A stretch of 64,000 nt of DNA from CAZEHS01 sp964424355 (GTDB lineage: Bacteria; Bacillota; Clostridia; Peptostreptococcales; Acidaminobacteraceae): NCBI GenBank assembly GCA_964424355.1, contig CAYRIO010000003.1, positions 166,058-230,057 of the forward strand, in the 5' to 3' direction. The position numbers and the translations under genes are program-made. Each line of letters begins with the position of its first letter. Positions within the stretch are counted from its first letter, which is position 1. The notes beneath the pieces were generated by a model, which saw nothing but the letters and a program-made list of their open reading frames with translations, had not been told where the DNA came from and made no database searches. This document shows, piece by piece, positions 27,387 to 37,653 of this stretch.

Positions 27387-29366
27387 ATGAACGAGCCTGG
27401 GATTTCTATGAAAGAAAGGCTCTTTTTTCTTTTTTGTTTGCTTTTGGTGACTTTTGCAGCGCTTGGTGCGCGTCTGGGATATATCCAGATCTATATGCAT
27501 GACACCTACGGAAAAATGGCCAAAAATCAGCAGACCCGATCAATCGCGCTGCCTGCAACCCGTGGTGAGATTACGGATCGCAAGGGAGAAAAACTGGCGT
27601 TCAGTATCCGGAGCTATAGTGTCTGGGCGGATACTACTCTGGTGAAGGACTTGGAAGAGACTGCACGGCAGCTGGCAACGTTTTTAGAAATTCCGGAAGC
27701 CGATATCCTGACAGCGCTCCAAGATAAGAAGCAGTATGTTCGCATCGGGAAAGAAAAACTGGGGCAGAACATCGCTCTCCAGATCAAAGAGCTGAAGTTG
27801 AAAGGAATCTCCGTGGAAGAAACCGTGAAACGGGTCTATCCCAAAGAGAACCTGGCATCCCATGTGTTGGGACTGACAACCGAAGACAGCAAGGGTTTGG
27901 CGGGGATAGAGCTGACGTTCGAGAAGGAACTGGGCGGTGCCCCCGGCAAGCTGGTGATTCAGGCGGACGCGTACGGAAGGCAGCTGCCTAACGGTTCCCG
28001 GGAAAACACACCGCCAAAGAACGGGCAAACGATCGAACTGACCATTGACGAGATCATTCAGCACTATACAGAAAAAGCGCTGGACGCGGCCATGGTCCGT
28101 ACAGAAGCAACGGGAATGGTGGCGGTGATGCTGGATGTGCGGACCGGTGAAATTCTGGCCATGGCATCCCGCCCGGATTATAATCCGAATCAACCCCGGG
28201 TACCGATGAAACCTGAGGAAATCCCGCTTCTGGCAGCCATGAATGATAAGGCGAAGGTGGAATATTGGAACGAGATGTGGAAGAACCGGGTTGTGAACAG
28301 CCTATACGAGCCTGGGTCCACCTTCAAACTGATCACAGGGGCTTCCGCACTCGATGCAGGGGCAATCAATTTCAGTTCAACTTTTGAATGTCCGGGATAC
28401 TATGTGGTGGACGGTGTCAAGATCAAGTGTTGGAGTACGGTGCCCCATGGGCATCAGGATTTTTTTCAGGCCACTCAGAACTCCTGCAATCCGGCATTTA
28501 TTCAGATTGGTCAAAAGTTAGGCAAGGATAATTTTTTCGAGTATCTAAAGCGATTCAATATCAATAAGAAAACGGGAATCGAACTTCCCGGTGAAAGCGC
28601 ACCACTGTTGCGGCCGATTGAGGACACCGTCAATGTCGATTTTGCAAGGATGACCTATGGCTATTCCGTTTCCGTGACGCCTCTGCGCATGGTGACCGCC
28701 TTAGCAGCCATGGGGAACAAGGGGCAAATGATGGCCCCGCATATCATTAAGAGTATTCGGGATGATCAGGGCAAGGTTATTCTCAGCACGGCCCCTCAGT
28801 CGGTAGGACAGGTGATTTCTCCTGAAACAGCAGCCAATATGCTGAAGGTCATGGAGAGCGTTGTAACCGAGGGCTCCGGGAAGAAGGCCTATGTACCGGG
28901 ATACCGCATCGGGGGAAAGACAGGGACCGCCAATAAACTGATTGATGGCCGTTACAGTGCCAGTCGTGTGTATTCTTCCTTTGCAGCCATCGCCCCTCTG
29001 GATAACCCCCAACTCGCGCTCTTGGTTGTTGTGGATGAACCGAAGGCCAACGATATCCACTTTGGATCCCTGGTGGCAGCGCCGATCGCTCATGAAATTC
29101 TTAGAGATACCCTGGGTTATCTGGAAATCCCCCCGCATTTCGAGGGAACGGTCAAAGAAGTGACGGTTCCGGATTTGAAGGGGCTGGGGCTGGAAGATGC
29201 AAGAAAACTCTTAGCTTCCAAGAAGCTGGATTTCGTGCTTCCGGACAACCTGCTGGATGAATCGGTCCTGATGGTTTCAGATCAATACCCCAAAGCGGGG
29301 CAAAAGGTCTATGAGACGACTCGGGTGATCATGTACCCCGCACGCAGGGACGGCGCAACGCAATGA
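27387..29366 (+). CDS. Class B penicillin-binding protein with one PASTA domain (FtsI/PbpB)
   Basis: 659 residues. The order is an N-terminal membrane anchor, a dimerisation domain, the transpeptidase domain with STFK (in GSTFKL), SCN and KTG (in GGKTGTANK), then a PASTA domain (about 595-655). It crosslinks septal peptidoglycan. Sporulating Clostridia often carry SpoVD here as well as PbpB; only one gene is present, so it is probably the division enzyme. Confidence 0.92.
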   Translation: MNEPGISMKERLFFLFCLLLVTFAALGARLGYIQIYMHDTYGKMAKNQQTRSIALPATRGEITDRKGEKLAFSIRSYSVWADTTLVKDLEETARQLATFLEIPEADILTALQDKKQYVRIGKEKLGQNIALQIKELKLKGISVEETVKRVYPKENLASHVLGLTTEDSKGLAGIELTFEKELGGAPGKLVIQADAYGRQLPNGSRENTPPKNGQTIELTIDEIIQHYTEKALDAAMVRTEATGMVAVMLDVRTGEILAMASRPDYNPNQPRVPMKPEEIPLLAAMNDKAKVEYWNEMWKNRVVNSLYEPGSTFKLITGASALDAGAINFSSTFECPGYYVVDGVKIKCWSTVPHGHQDFFQATQNSCNPAFIQIGQKLGKDNFFEYLKRFNINKKTGIELPGESAPLLRPIEDTVNVDFARMTYGYSVSVTPLRMVTALAAMGNKGQMMAPHIIKSIRDDQGKVILSTAPQSVGQVISPETAANMLKVMESVVTEGSGKKAYVPGYRIGGKTGTANKLIDGRYSASRVYSSFAAIAPLDNPQLALLVVVDEPKANDIHFGSLVAAPIAHEILRDTLGYLEIPPHFEGTVKEVTVPDLKGLGLEDARKLLASKKLDFVLPDNLLDESVLMVSDQYPKAGQKVYETTRVIMYPARRDGATQ

Positions 29367-29375
29367 TGAATCTTC

Positions 29376-29406
29376 TTGTCAGTAAAAAGTGAGAGTATGG
29401 TATAAT
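29376..29406 (+). promoter_or_regulatory. Internal promoter before murE
   Basis: An extended -10 (TGG-TATAAT) ends at 29406, with TTGTCA 19 bases upstream of the hexamer. It would drive murE onward independently of the mraZ promoter. Confidence 0.6.
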
Positions 29407-29476
29407 AATTGGTGTTAAAATTCGATAAAGGCAGTCCGGATTTACGGATTGCCTTTAAACATTCGGCAGGTGTCGC

Positions 29477-30952
29477 ATGAAACTGAGAGAACTGCTTCAA
29501 GTGGTGAATCCCCTAGCAGTGACAGGGGATCCTGAAACAGAAATAAAGGGGATTTCCTATGATTCCCGCCGTGTTGAGACAGGTCATTGCTTTGTCTGTA
29601 TTCGGGGCTTCCAGACGGATGGCAGGCAATATGCACGATTGGCCGCGTCTTCCGGCGCCGTCGCGTTCGTATACGATGAGCTGGACGAAGGGTTAACCGA
29701 GTTGATCGCGCAGGGGGCAGCAGCGCTGCAGGTTGCAGATTGCCGGGAAGCGCTGGGTCAGATCAGTGCGGCCTTTTACGAAAAACCATCCGAATCCCTG
29801 CTGATGATCGGGGCGACCGGAACCAATGGGAAGACCTCGATCACCCACCTGGTTGCAGACCTGATGGAGCAGTTGGGACACCGGACAGCGGTTTTTGGCA
29901 CCATTGCCAACCGGGTTGCCGATGAAGTGATTCAGACCTCTGTCACGACCCCGGAATCCCTGGAATTGAATCAAATGCTCTCTCTGGCTCGGGAAAAATC
30001 CGTTTCCTGCTGTGCCATGGAGGTCTCATCCCATGCCATGTCCCTCAAACGTGTAGCAGGGATTCATTTTGATTATGGCATATTCACCAATCTTACCAAG
30101 GACCATCTGGATTTCCACGAGACCATGGAAGCCTATTTTGATGCGAAGGCTGGGTTTTTCAAGCTGTGTGGCAAAGCACTGATTATCAATACCGATGACG
30201 CCTATGGGAAACAGCTGGCGCAAATCTATCGAAAAGAGGCAGTGCCGGTCATATCCTATGGAATAGACGGTGCGGCCGCTCTCAGAGCAACGGAGCTTGA
30301 GATGGGTCCCCAGGGAAGTCGTTTCAACCTGCACTGGCAGGATTCACAGGTGTCGGTTTGGATGCCGATTCCGGGCCGGATCTATATTTACAATATCATG
30401 GCTGCCATGGCGGTCTTATTGATGGAGCATGTGGATTTGGAAACCGTCGCTGCCTGTGTTTCCCGGGTGAAGCCCCTGAGGGGCAGGCTCGAACCGGTTC
30501 CCAACGACAAGGGCTTCACAGTCCTCATCGATTATGCACATACCCCGGACGGGCTGGAGAATGCCATCCGGTCGGCTCGGATTTTCACCCAGGGACGACT
30601 CATCACGGTTTTCGGGTGCGGTGGGAATCGCGATCGGACCAAGCGCCCTCAAATGGGAGCCATCTCCGGACAGCTTTCCGATTATTCCTGGGTGACCAGT
30701 GATAATCCAAGGAAAGAGGATCCCGGCACCATCATCGAAGAGATTTTGGCAGGCATGACGGATCTGAACGGGCGCTATACGGTTGAGCCGGATCGTGCTG
30801 CTGCAATTGCAGGGGCTTTGGCATCTGCCGGTGCCGGAGATACGGTACTTATCGCTGGAAAGGGTCATGAGACCTATCAGATAATTGGCGACACCCGGAC
30901 CCATTTTGATGACCGGGAAGAAGTTTTGAACTGGTTTGCGGAGGCTAAATAA
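29477..30952 (+). CDS. murE: UDP-MurNAc-tripeptide synthetase, meso-diaminopimelate type
   Basis: 491 residues. It has the P-loop GATGTNGKTS and the substrate motif DNPR (in TSDNPRKED), which marks enzymes that add meso-diaminopimelate rather than lysine. It acts in the cytoplasm on UDP-MurNAc-L-Ala-D-Glu. Its stop overlaps the murF start by one base. Confidence 0.95.
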   Translation: MKLRELLQVVNPLAVTGDPETEIKGISYDSRRVETGHCFVCIRGFQTDGRQYARLAASSGAVAFVYDELDEGLTELIAQGAAALQVADCREALGQISAAFYEKPSESLLMIGATGTNGKTSITHLVADLMEQLGHRTAVFGTIANRVADEVIQTSVTTPESLELNQMLSLAREKSVSCCAMEVSSHAMSLKRVAGIHFDYGIFTNLTKDHLDFHETMEAYFDAKAGFFKLCGKALIINTDDAYGKQLAQIYRKEAVPVISYGIDGAAALRATELEMGPQGSRFNLHWQDSQVSVWMPIPGRIYIYNIMAAMAVLLMEHVDLETVAACVSRVKPLRGRLEPVPNDKGFTVLIDYAHTPDGLENAIRSARIFTQGRLITVFGCGGNRDRTKRPQMGAISGQLSDYSWVTSDNPRKEDPGTIIEEILAGMTDLNGRYTVEPDRAAAIAGALASAGAGDTVLIAGKGHETYQIIGDTRTHFDDREEVLNWFAEAK

Positions 30953-32355
30953 TGATACCACTCAGTATTACGGAGGTGCTCGCAGTAACAGACGGGCAGC
31001 TCCTCCATGGCGACATCCGGACACCCTTCACCGGGTATACGACCGATTCCCGGACGGTACAACCGGGAGATCTTTACATTCCGATCATTGGAGAGCGCTA
31101 TGACGGCAACGATTTCATCGCAGATGTCATGGCGCGGGGAGCCGCCTGGAGTCTGGTCAGCGACCTCAGTAAAATTCCGCTGGATGAGAATCTGGATGAC
31201 AAAGGATTGATTTTTGTCCACGATACCCTGGAAGCCCTTCAGAATCTGGCGGCCTATGTGCTTAAAAAAAGAAATATCCCTGTGATTGCCGTCACTGGCA
31301 GCACGGGAAAAACCTCGACCAAGGAAATGTTGGCCAGCGTTCTGGAGACGCAGTTCAAGGTTCTCCGCAACGAAGGGAATTTCAACAACCATATCGGCCT
31401 TCCGCTTACCTGTCTACAGCTTGATGAAACCCATCAGCTGGCCATTCTTGAAATGGGCATGAACCACCCGGGCGAGCTGGCCCGCTTAGCGGAAATCACC
31501 CGGCCGATCTGTGGGGTCATTACCAATATCGGGCTTTCCCACATTGGTAATCTGGGCTCTCAAGAGGGGATATTCCAAGCGAAAATGGAAATCACACAGA
31601 CGATGACCTCTGAGAATACCCTGTTTGTGAACGGAGACGATGGGTTTCTGGGGAAAATCGAAAGCGGTGACAAGTATACGGCGGTCAAGGTTGGCTCGGC
31701 TCTATCCTGTCCATGCAGGGTGACGAACCGTCGCTTGGACGGCGCCAAGGGATCTGAATTCGATATGAACTGGCTCGGGAAGACAGAGGGAACACTTTCC
31801 TTCCAACTGCGGGTGCCCGGCGACCATAACATTCAAAATGCGTCATTGGCGGTGGCTGTAGGGATTCACTTCGGAATCACTCCCCAGAATATTCAAGCGG
31901 GGCTGCTGGCGTGTCGAAATACGGGCATGCGGCTGAACCTCATCGAGACGGATGGGGGAGTTAGCCTGGTCAATGACGCCTACAATGCCAGTCCGGACTC
32001 CATGCAGGCTGCGATCCAGGTGCTGGCATCCATGCCTGCAAAGCGGCGGATCGCCGTCCTTTCGGACATGCTGGAGCTGGGACAGGAAGCGGAGCGCGGC
32101 CACCATCAGGTTGGCGGATTCGTTGCCTCTGCCGGTGTTGATTTCCTGTATGCCACCGGACCGCAGTCCCAGTGGATCATCGAAGGGGCATTGGCTGAAG
32201 GGATGGACGCTGCCTGTGCCAGCTACTTCGAAACCAAGGATGCGCTGATCGCCCAGTTGAAGGGTATTGTGACTTCCGGCGATGCTGTTCTGGTGAAAGG
32301 GTCCCGAGGGATGAAGATGGAGCGGATAGTCGAAGCTCTGCAGGAGGAATGCTGA
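30952..32355 (+). CDS. murF: UDP-MurNAc-tripeptide:D-Ala-D-Ala ligase
   Basis: 467 residues. The P-loop is TGSTGKTSTKEML, and the Mur ligase middle and C-terminal domains are complete. It completes the UDP-MurNAc-pentapeptide by adding D-Ala-D-Ala. It is coupled to murE, and mraY starts one base after its stop. Confidence 0.95.
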   Translation: MIPLSITEVLAVTDGQLLHGDIRTPFTGYTTDSRTVQPGDLYIPIIGERYDGNDFIADVMARGAAWSLVSDLSKIPLDENLDDKGLIFVHDTLEALQNLAAYVLKKRNIPVIAVTGSTGKTSTKEMLASVLETQFKVLRNEGNFNNHIGLPLTCLQLDETHQLAILEMGMNHPGELARLAEITRPICGVITNIGLSHIGNLGSQEGIFQAKMEITQTMTSENTLFVNGDDGFLGKIESGDKYTAVKVGSALSCPCRVTNRRLDGAKGSEFDMNWLGKTEGTLSFQLRVPGDHNIQNASLAVAVGIHFGITPQNIQAGLLACRNTGMRLNLIETDGGVSLVNDAYNASPDSMQAAIQVLASMPAKRRIAVLSDMLELGQEAERGHHQVGGFVASAGVDFLYATGPQSQWIIEGALAEGMDAACASYFETKDALIAQLKGIVTSGDAVLVKGSRGMKMERIVEALQEEC

Positions 32356-32356
32356 C

Positions 32357-33307
32357 ATGAACGGAATCCTGTATCAACTCATGGTGGGAGCAACGGCCTG
32401 TGCCGTCGCCTGGCTGTCAGCCCCCCTGATGATTCCCTGGCTGAAGAAATTGAAAATCGGGCAAAGCATCCGTGAGGAAGGACCTCAGAGCCATCTGGTG
32501 AAAGCGGGCACCCCGACGATGGGCGGGTTCATTATCCTGTTGGGGCTGGTAACGGCGGTGATCATGGCCGGTGTACCGGATCTGGGCGCATCCATCGTCC
32601 TGGTCAGCACCCTGGGGTTCGGCGCCATCGGGTTTTATGATGATTACATCAAAGTGGTTAAAAAACGGAACCTCGGGCTGCGGGCCTGGCAGAAAATCGT
32701 GGGCCAGCTGGTGGTTTCCGCGGTTGTAACCGTCATGGCGCTTCAGAACGGATCGGATATCTGGATTCCTGGCGCAGGCCTGTTTTGGGATATGGGAGTT
32801 CTCTTTATTCCCTTCATGATCCTGGGGCAGATTTTTTTCACAAACAGTGTGAATCTGACCGATGGCTTGGATGGCTTGGCCGGAGGGATCACTCTGATCG
32901 TCCTGGTTTTCTTCAGTGCGGCTGCCTGGATGTTCGGCTCTCCGCAAACCGGTCTGCTGGCTGCCGGGCTCGCCGGGGGGTGCATCGGCTTTCTGCGCGT
33001 CAACATTCATCCCGCCAGGGTTTTTATGGGTGATACCGGTTCCTTGGCCCTCGGAGGTGCAGTAGCAGGTTTGGCTGTCGCCATGAAGCTGCCTTTGATC
33101 CTGCCCATCGTGGGTTTTATCTACTGCGCGGAGGCGCTGTCTGTCATGCTTCAAGTGGCCTCCTTCAAGCTGACGGGAAAGCGGATTTTTAAAATGGCAC
33201 CGATTCATCATCATTTTGAACTCAGCGGCTGGAAAGAAACAAAAGTGGTCCGGGTATTCTGGAGTGTCACGGCTGTCATGGCACTGCTGGCCTGGCTGTT
33301 GCTATAA
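32357..33307 (+). CDS. mraY: Phospho-MurNAc-pentapeptide transferase
   Basis: 316 residues, about ten membrane helices. The catalytic aspartates lie in GFYDDYIKV and NLTDGLDGLAGG, and HHHFELSGW near the C-terminus is the family signature. It moves phospho-MurNAc-pentapeptide to undecaprenyl phosphate, forming lipid I. Confidence 0.95.
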   Translation: MNGILYQLMVGATACAVAWLSAPLMIPWLKKLKIGQSIREEGPQSHLVKAGTPTMGGFIILLGLVTAVIMAGVPDLGASIVLVSTLGFGAIGFYDDYIKVVKKRNLGLRAWQKIVGQLVVSAVVTVMALQNGSDIWIPGAGLFWDMGVLFIPFMILGQIFFTNSVNLTDGLDGLAGGITLIVLVFFSAAAWMFGSPQTGLLAAGLAGGCIGFLRVNIHPARVFMGDTGSLALGGAVAGLAVAMKLPLILPIVGFIYCAEALSVMLQVASFKLTGKRIFKMAPIHHHFELSGWKETKVVRVFWSVTAVMALLAWLLL

Positions 33308-33316
33308 GGAGGATTT

Positions 33317-34684
33317 ATGGATCTGAAGGCACGGAATGTACTGGTTGTGGGGCTTGCGGTCTCAGGAATCCCCGTCGTCCAGGCGCTGCACAGGCTTGGG
33401 GCCCGCATCACGGTGAATGATCTGAAAAATAAAGAAGCGCTGAAGGACTGCTGGGATGTTCTGGACCCCATGGTCTCAACCTGGATTCTGGGCGCTCATC
33501 CTGATAACGTGGCGGATTATGATCTGGTGGTACTGAGTCCAGGTGTTCCCACGGATTTGCCTTTTATCACAGCTGCCAGGGACTCTGGGATAGAGATCAT
33601 CGGTGAGCTGGAACTGGCCTATCGCTGTGGAAAGGGTACTTTTATAGCCATTACGGGAACCAATGGGAAAACCACGACGACCGCCCTCACCGGTGAAATT
33701 TTTGCCCGTGCCGGCCGGAAAACTGAAGTGGTGGGGAACATCGGGATTCCTGCGATCGGAAAGACTCTTGACGCAACGGAAGACACTGTATTCATCACAG
33801 AAGTGAGCAGCTTCCAGCTGGAATCCTGTTCGGAATTCCACCCGAAAGTCGCCGCGATTCTCAACATCACCCCAGATCACCTGAATCGCCATAAAACCAT
33901 GGAAAATTATACCGATGCCAAAGCAAGGGTTTTTGCGCGCCAATCGGGTGAAGATACGTTGATCCTCAACTATGACAGCATTGCTACGCGGGTATTAGCC
34001 GAGCATGCGCCGGCAAAGGTAAGATTTTTCAGTCGATTCAAGCTTGAACCCGGTTTCACCGGCGTGCAGGATGGCTGGATCGTGATCCGGGAGGTCCATG
34101 AAAATATCCGGATCTGTTTGGTAAAGGACCTGTTCATCCCAGGGGCTCACAATCTCGAAAACGCTTTGGCTGCAACAACCCTGGCTTACTGCTCGGGGGT
34201 AGCGCCGGAGGTGATTGCGGCGGGGCTCAAATCCTTCCAGGGCGTTGAACACCGCATCGAGTGGGTAGGTGAATTCAAAGGGGTCCGCTTTTACAACGAT
34301 TCCAAAGGGACGAATCCGGATTCCACCATCAAAGCGGTCGAAGCCATGGCTGGACCGACTGTTCTGATTGCGGGCGGCATGGATAAAGGCTCTGAATTCG
34401 ATGAACTGGTTTCCGTGTTCGGCACCACCGTTACCGATCTTGTCCTGTTGGGGGAAACCCGGGAAAAAATTCAGGAATCCGCCCGCCGTGCGGGTTTTCA
34501 CAACTCCGTTCTGGTTTCCACCATGGAAGAGGCTGTCAGGGAGGCCTGGCGACGGGCTGTAGACGGCGGAAACATCCTGCTGTCACCGGCTTGCGCCAGT
34601 TGGGACATGTACCCGAATTTTGAGGCAAGGGGTCAGCATTTCAAGGACAGCATCACTGAACTGATACAGGGGTTGGGCGCATGA
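33317..34684 (+). CDS. murD: UDP-MurNAc-L-alanine:D-glutamate ligase
   Basis: 455 residues. The P-loop TGTNGKTTTT and the late-domain blocks YNDSKGTNPDST and SPACASWDMYPNFEARG are present. It adds D-glutamate in the second amino-acid step of the muropeptide. It overlaps ftsW by 4 bases. Confidence 0.95.
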   Translation: MDLKARNVLVVGLAVSGIPVVQALHRLGARITVNDLKNKEALKDCWDVLDPMVSTWILGAHPDNVADYDLVVLSPGVPTDLPFITAARDSGIEIIGELELAYRCGKGTFIAITGTNGKTTTTALTGEIFARAGRKTEVVGNIGIPAIGKTLDATEDTVFITEVSSFQLESCSEFHPKVAAILNITPDHLNRHKTMENYTDAKARVFARQSGEDTLILNYDSIATRVLAEHAPAKVRFFSRFKLEPGFTGVQDGWIVIREVHENIRICLVKDLFIPGAHNLENALAATTLAYCSGVAPEVIAAGLKSFQGVEHRIEWVGEFKGVRFYNDSKGTNPDSTIKAVEAMAGPTVLIAGGMDKGSEFDELVSVFGTTVTDLVLLGETREKIQESARRAGFHNSVLVSTMEEAVREAWRRAVDGGNILLSPACASWDMYPNFEARGQHFKDSITELIQGLGA

Positions 34685-35790
34685 AATCGCGGCCCGGCAG
34701 TGATCGCCTGCTGCTGACCTGCGTCCTCATATTGGTTCTGATCGGTATACTGATGGTTTTTAGCTCCAGTTTTTATTACGCATTGCAGCGTTTCAACGAT
34801 CAGTACTACTTTTTCCGAAAAGAACTGCAATGGGCCCTCGTGGGTCTGGTGGGCATGGTGGTGATGTCCAGGGTGAAATATCAGCGACTGGAGCCCTTGG
34901 GGATCCCTCTGATACTCGTTTCCCTGGTTCTCCTGATGGCGGTGGTATTCACCCCCCTAGGCATGGAATTGAACGGTGCAAAAAGATGGATCCGCCTGGG
35001 CGGTATCACCCTGATGCCCGGAGAGGTTGCTAAATTTGCCGTTGTACTTTTCATGGCATCTCGGCTGGCGAAAGATAAGAGCCGGCTCAGAACAGGCAAT
35101 GACCTGATGCTGTACGGGGGGGTTATCGTGTCGGTATTTCTACTGATCATGAAGCAGCCCAACCTCAGTACAGCCCTGACGATTTTCGGCGTGGGATTTG
35201 TTCAGCTCTTTGTGGCAGGGCTTCCATGGCTCTATGTGGTTTCAGGGCTGGGGGCTGGGTCTCTGGCAACGGTCATCCTTGTTAAGACCTCTGAGTATCG
35301 GATGGAACGGCTCACCACCTTCATGGATCCCTTTAAGGACACCTCCGAGAAGGGGTGGCAGGTTGCCCAATCGATTTTTGCATTGGGCTCAGGGGGGTTT
35401 TTTGGTGTCGGGCTCGGCGAGAGTATCCAGAATAAACTTTACATCCCCGAACCTCAGAACGATTTCATTTTTGCAACCATTGGTGAAGAATTCGGTTATC
35501 TGGGCTCCATGGTCGTAATCGTGCTGTTCATCATCCTGATTTGGCGTGGCATCAAAATTGCACTCAATGCAAAAGACCGATTCGGCTTTTTTCTGGCAAC
35601 AGGCATCGTTGCGACCATTGCCATCCAAACAGTCATCAATATAGCGGTAGCGACCTCCTCCATGCCTGTAACCGGCGTGCCATTGCCATTCATCAGTTTT
35701 GGGGGGAACAGTCTGTCTCTGCTGATGGCTCAGGTCGGCATTCTGCTGAACATATCCCGCACCAGTCTGCGTGAGGAGGGAACCCCATGA
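34681..35790 (+). CDS. ftsW: Lipid II polymerase FtsW (SEDS family)
   Basis: 369 residues with about ten membrane helices. The signature PFISFGGNS and the AKFAVVLFMA block with the family's conserved residues are present. It polymerises glycan at the septum with the penicillin-binding protein encoded at 27.4 kb. It overlaps murD and murG by 4 bases each. Confidence 0.93.
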   Translation: MKSRPGSDRLLLTCVLILVLIGILMVFSSSFYYALQRFNDQYYFFRKELQWALVGLVGMVVMSRVKYQRLEPLGIPLILVSLVLLMAVVFTPLGMELNGAKRWIRLGGITLMPGEVAKFAVVLFMASRLAKDKSRLRTGNDLMLYGGVIVSVFLLIMKQPNLSTALTIFGVGFVQLFVAGLPWLYVVSGLGAGSLATVILVKTSEYRMERLTTFMDPFKDTSEKGWQVAQSIFALGSGGFFGVGLGESIQNKLYIPEPQNDFIFATIGEEFGYLGSMVVIVLFIILIWRGIKIALNAKDRFGFFLATGIVATIAIQTVINIAVATSSMPVTGVPLPFISFGGNSLSLLMAQVGILLNISRTSLREEGTP

Positions 35791-36908
35791 AGATCATCGT
35801 AACCGGAGGCGGAACCGCAGGACATATCAATCCGGCTATTGCCATTGCCCAGAGGATTCGGGAACGTGCCGTCGAAAGCGATATTCTGTATGTGGGCACC
35901 GAAAAAGGCATGGAAAGCGAACTGGCCCCCCGAAGCGGCTTTCGTTTTGAAGCGATTGCTGTCAAAGGTTTTCGCAGGAAATTGACCCTGGACACATTGA
36001 AGACGGTAGGCATTCTTTTCAAAGGGCTGCGTCAGGCCAATGCGCTGTTGAACCGGGAAAAACCGGACTTAGTCATCGGAACTGGCGGATATGTCTGTGG
36101 CCCCTTGGTTTTTCTGGCGGCGTTGAAGGGCTGCAAAACTTTGGTTCATGAACAAAACGCCATCCCTGGAGCGACGAACAAGATCCTGAGCCGTTTTGTC
36201 GATTCAGTCTGCATTAGTTATGAAGATTCCCGAAAAGCGTTTACTCAGGCAAAACGACTGGTGCTGACGGGCAATCCGGTCCGCAGTGAATTTTCACAGC
36301 TGGATCGGGAGGCGTGCAGAGCCCAACTGGGGATTCCCGCCCAGGCTTTCCTGGTGGTATCTACCGGTGGCAGCGGCGGTGCAGGCTCCATAAACCGGGC
36401 CGTTAAGACTATCTTTCAAAAAAACATGAATGAAGATCTCTTTTGGGTCCATATCACCGGGAAAAACTATTATACTGGATTCATGGACGGTCTTTCTCCG
36501 CTTGCGGAAAACGGTCCTTGCCGGGTGATGGCCTTCAGTCATGAGATGCCCCTGCTTTTAGGTGCGGCAGACCTCGTTGTCAGCCGCTCAGGCGCCCTTA
36601 TTATTGCTGAGATGGGCACGGCGGGGATTCCCTCCATCCTGGTGCCATCGCCCAACGTGGCGAATCATCACCAGGATTACAATGCGCTGATCTGTGAAAA
36701 AGCCGGAATGTCCCGGATTCTATGGGAGAAGGAACTGGACGGAGAAAAACTCAGGGATGCAGTCGTAGAACTCAAAAATACAGAGGGGCTTCTGATAGCC
36801 ATGAAAAAAGCCGCCCTTGCCATGAGCATGGAAAAAGCGACAGATCGGATCATAGAGGAAATCTGTTATTTGAAACCGGATTGCAGGCTTCAGGAAGGTA
36901 AGGTGTAG
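35787..36908 (+). CDS. murG: Lipid II synthase, GlcNAc transferase MurG
   Basis: 373 residues, slightly longer than usual. The GGGTAGHINPA glycine loop, HEQNAIPGATNK and the C-terminal sugar-nucleotide site (SRSGALIIAEMG) are present. It adds GlcNAc to lipid I on the inner face of the membrane. Confidence 0.95.
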   Translation: MKIIVTGGGTAGHINPAIAIAQRIRERAVESDILYVGTEKGMESELAPRSGFRFEAIAVKGFRRKLTLDTLKTVGILFKGLRQANALLNREKPDLVIGTGGYVCGPLVFLAALKGCKTLVHEQNAIPGATNKILSRFVDSVCISYEDSRKAFTQAKRLVLTGNPVRSEFSQLDREACRAQLGIPAQAFLVVSTGGSGGAGSINRAVKTIFQKNMNEDLFWVHITGKNYYTGFMDGLSPLAENGPCRVMAFSHEMPLLLGAADLVVSRSGALIIAEMGTAGIPSILVPSPNVANHHQDYNALICEKAGMSRILWEKELDGEKLRDAVVELKNTEGLLIAMKKAALAMSMEKATDRIIEEICYLKPDCRLQEGKV

Positions 36909-36911
36909 TCG

Positions 36912-37643
36912 TTGCATTGGAAAGGGTTGATTCGACTTCTGAAGCTGGTGCTGATTCTAAGTATCCTGCTGGGCTTGGGATACCTGACGGTTTTTCAGAC
37001 TGACTGGTTTCTGATCAAGGGTTTCGAGGTCCAAGCCAATGCGGATCGGCGCCCCTGGATAGAAGAAAACTTCAAACGCTACTATGTGTCCCGGAACACC
37101 TTTCTTGTAAGTCTTGAAGAAGGGGCGGACAGCCTTCGGGCGGATCCCTCGGTCCGGCGTGTAGAAATCAAACGCAAACTGCCAGGTACGCTGGTATACC
37201 ATATTGATTATCGCATCGCTGTGGCGGGGTTCGAATTCGAAGATATCACGCTGATGGTGGATCGGGACGGCTATCTGGTCAGCACGGCGAACGAGAGACC
37301 CAAGGATGTCCCATTGATCAGTGGGTTGAAGATGGATAGCTTCGTTACCGGCAAGCCGGTGGACACCCTTCAAAAGCAGCAGCTTAAAGTCATGCTGGAT
37401 CTGGTAACGCTCCTGGGCAGCGCAGGTCTTGAAAAAGAATGCTCCATGGTGATGGGGGAGCAGACCGTACTGGTGACCCTAAAAAGCGGGCTATGCGGAC
37501 GCTTCTGGTACCGCGGTTCCATGGAAGACAGCTTTAACCGGTTCATCACGGTCTATAATGATCAAATCAAAAAAGGTGTCACTTCCGGACTGATCGATGT
37601 CAGCTCCGAAGGATATCCTGTCTATAAGCCTTTTGGGGAATAG
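36912..37643 (+). CDS. divIB: Cell division protein DivIB/FtsQ
   Basis: 243 residues. The start is TTG, 3 bases after murG, with GGAAGGTAAGG upstream. One membrane helix (about residues 8-30) is followed by a POTRA domain (FLIKGFEVQAN onward) and the FtsQ beta domain. It should form the FtsL-DivIB-DivIC complex that activates septal synthesis. Confidence 0.85.
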   Translation: MHWKGLIRLLKLVLILSILLGLGYLTVFQTDWFLIKGFEVQANADRRPWIEENFKRYYVSRNTFLVSLEEGADSLRADPSVRRVEIKRKLPGTLVYHIDYRIAVAGFEFEDITLMVDRDGYLVSTANERPKDVPLISGLKMDSFVTGKPVDTLQKQQLKVMLDLVTLLGSAGLEKECSMVMGEQTVLVTLKSGLCGRFWYRGSMEDSFNRFITVYNDQIKKGVTSGLIDVSSEGYPVYKPFGE

Positions 37644-37653
37644 GAGGGTTCGC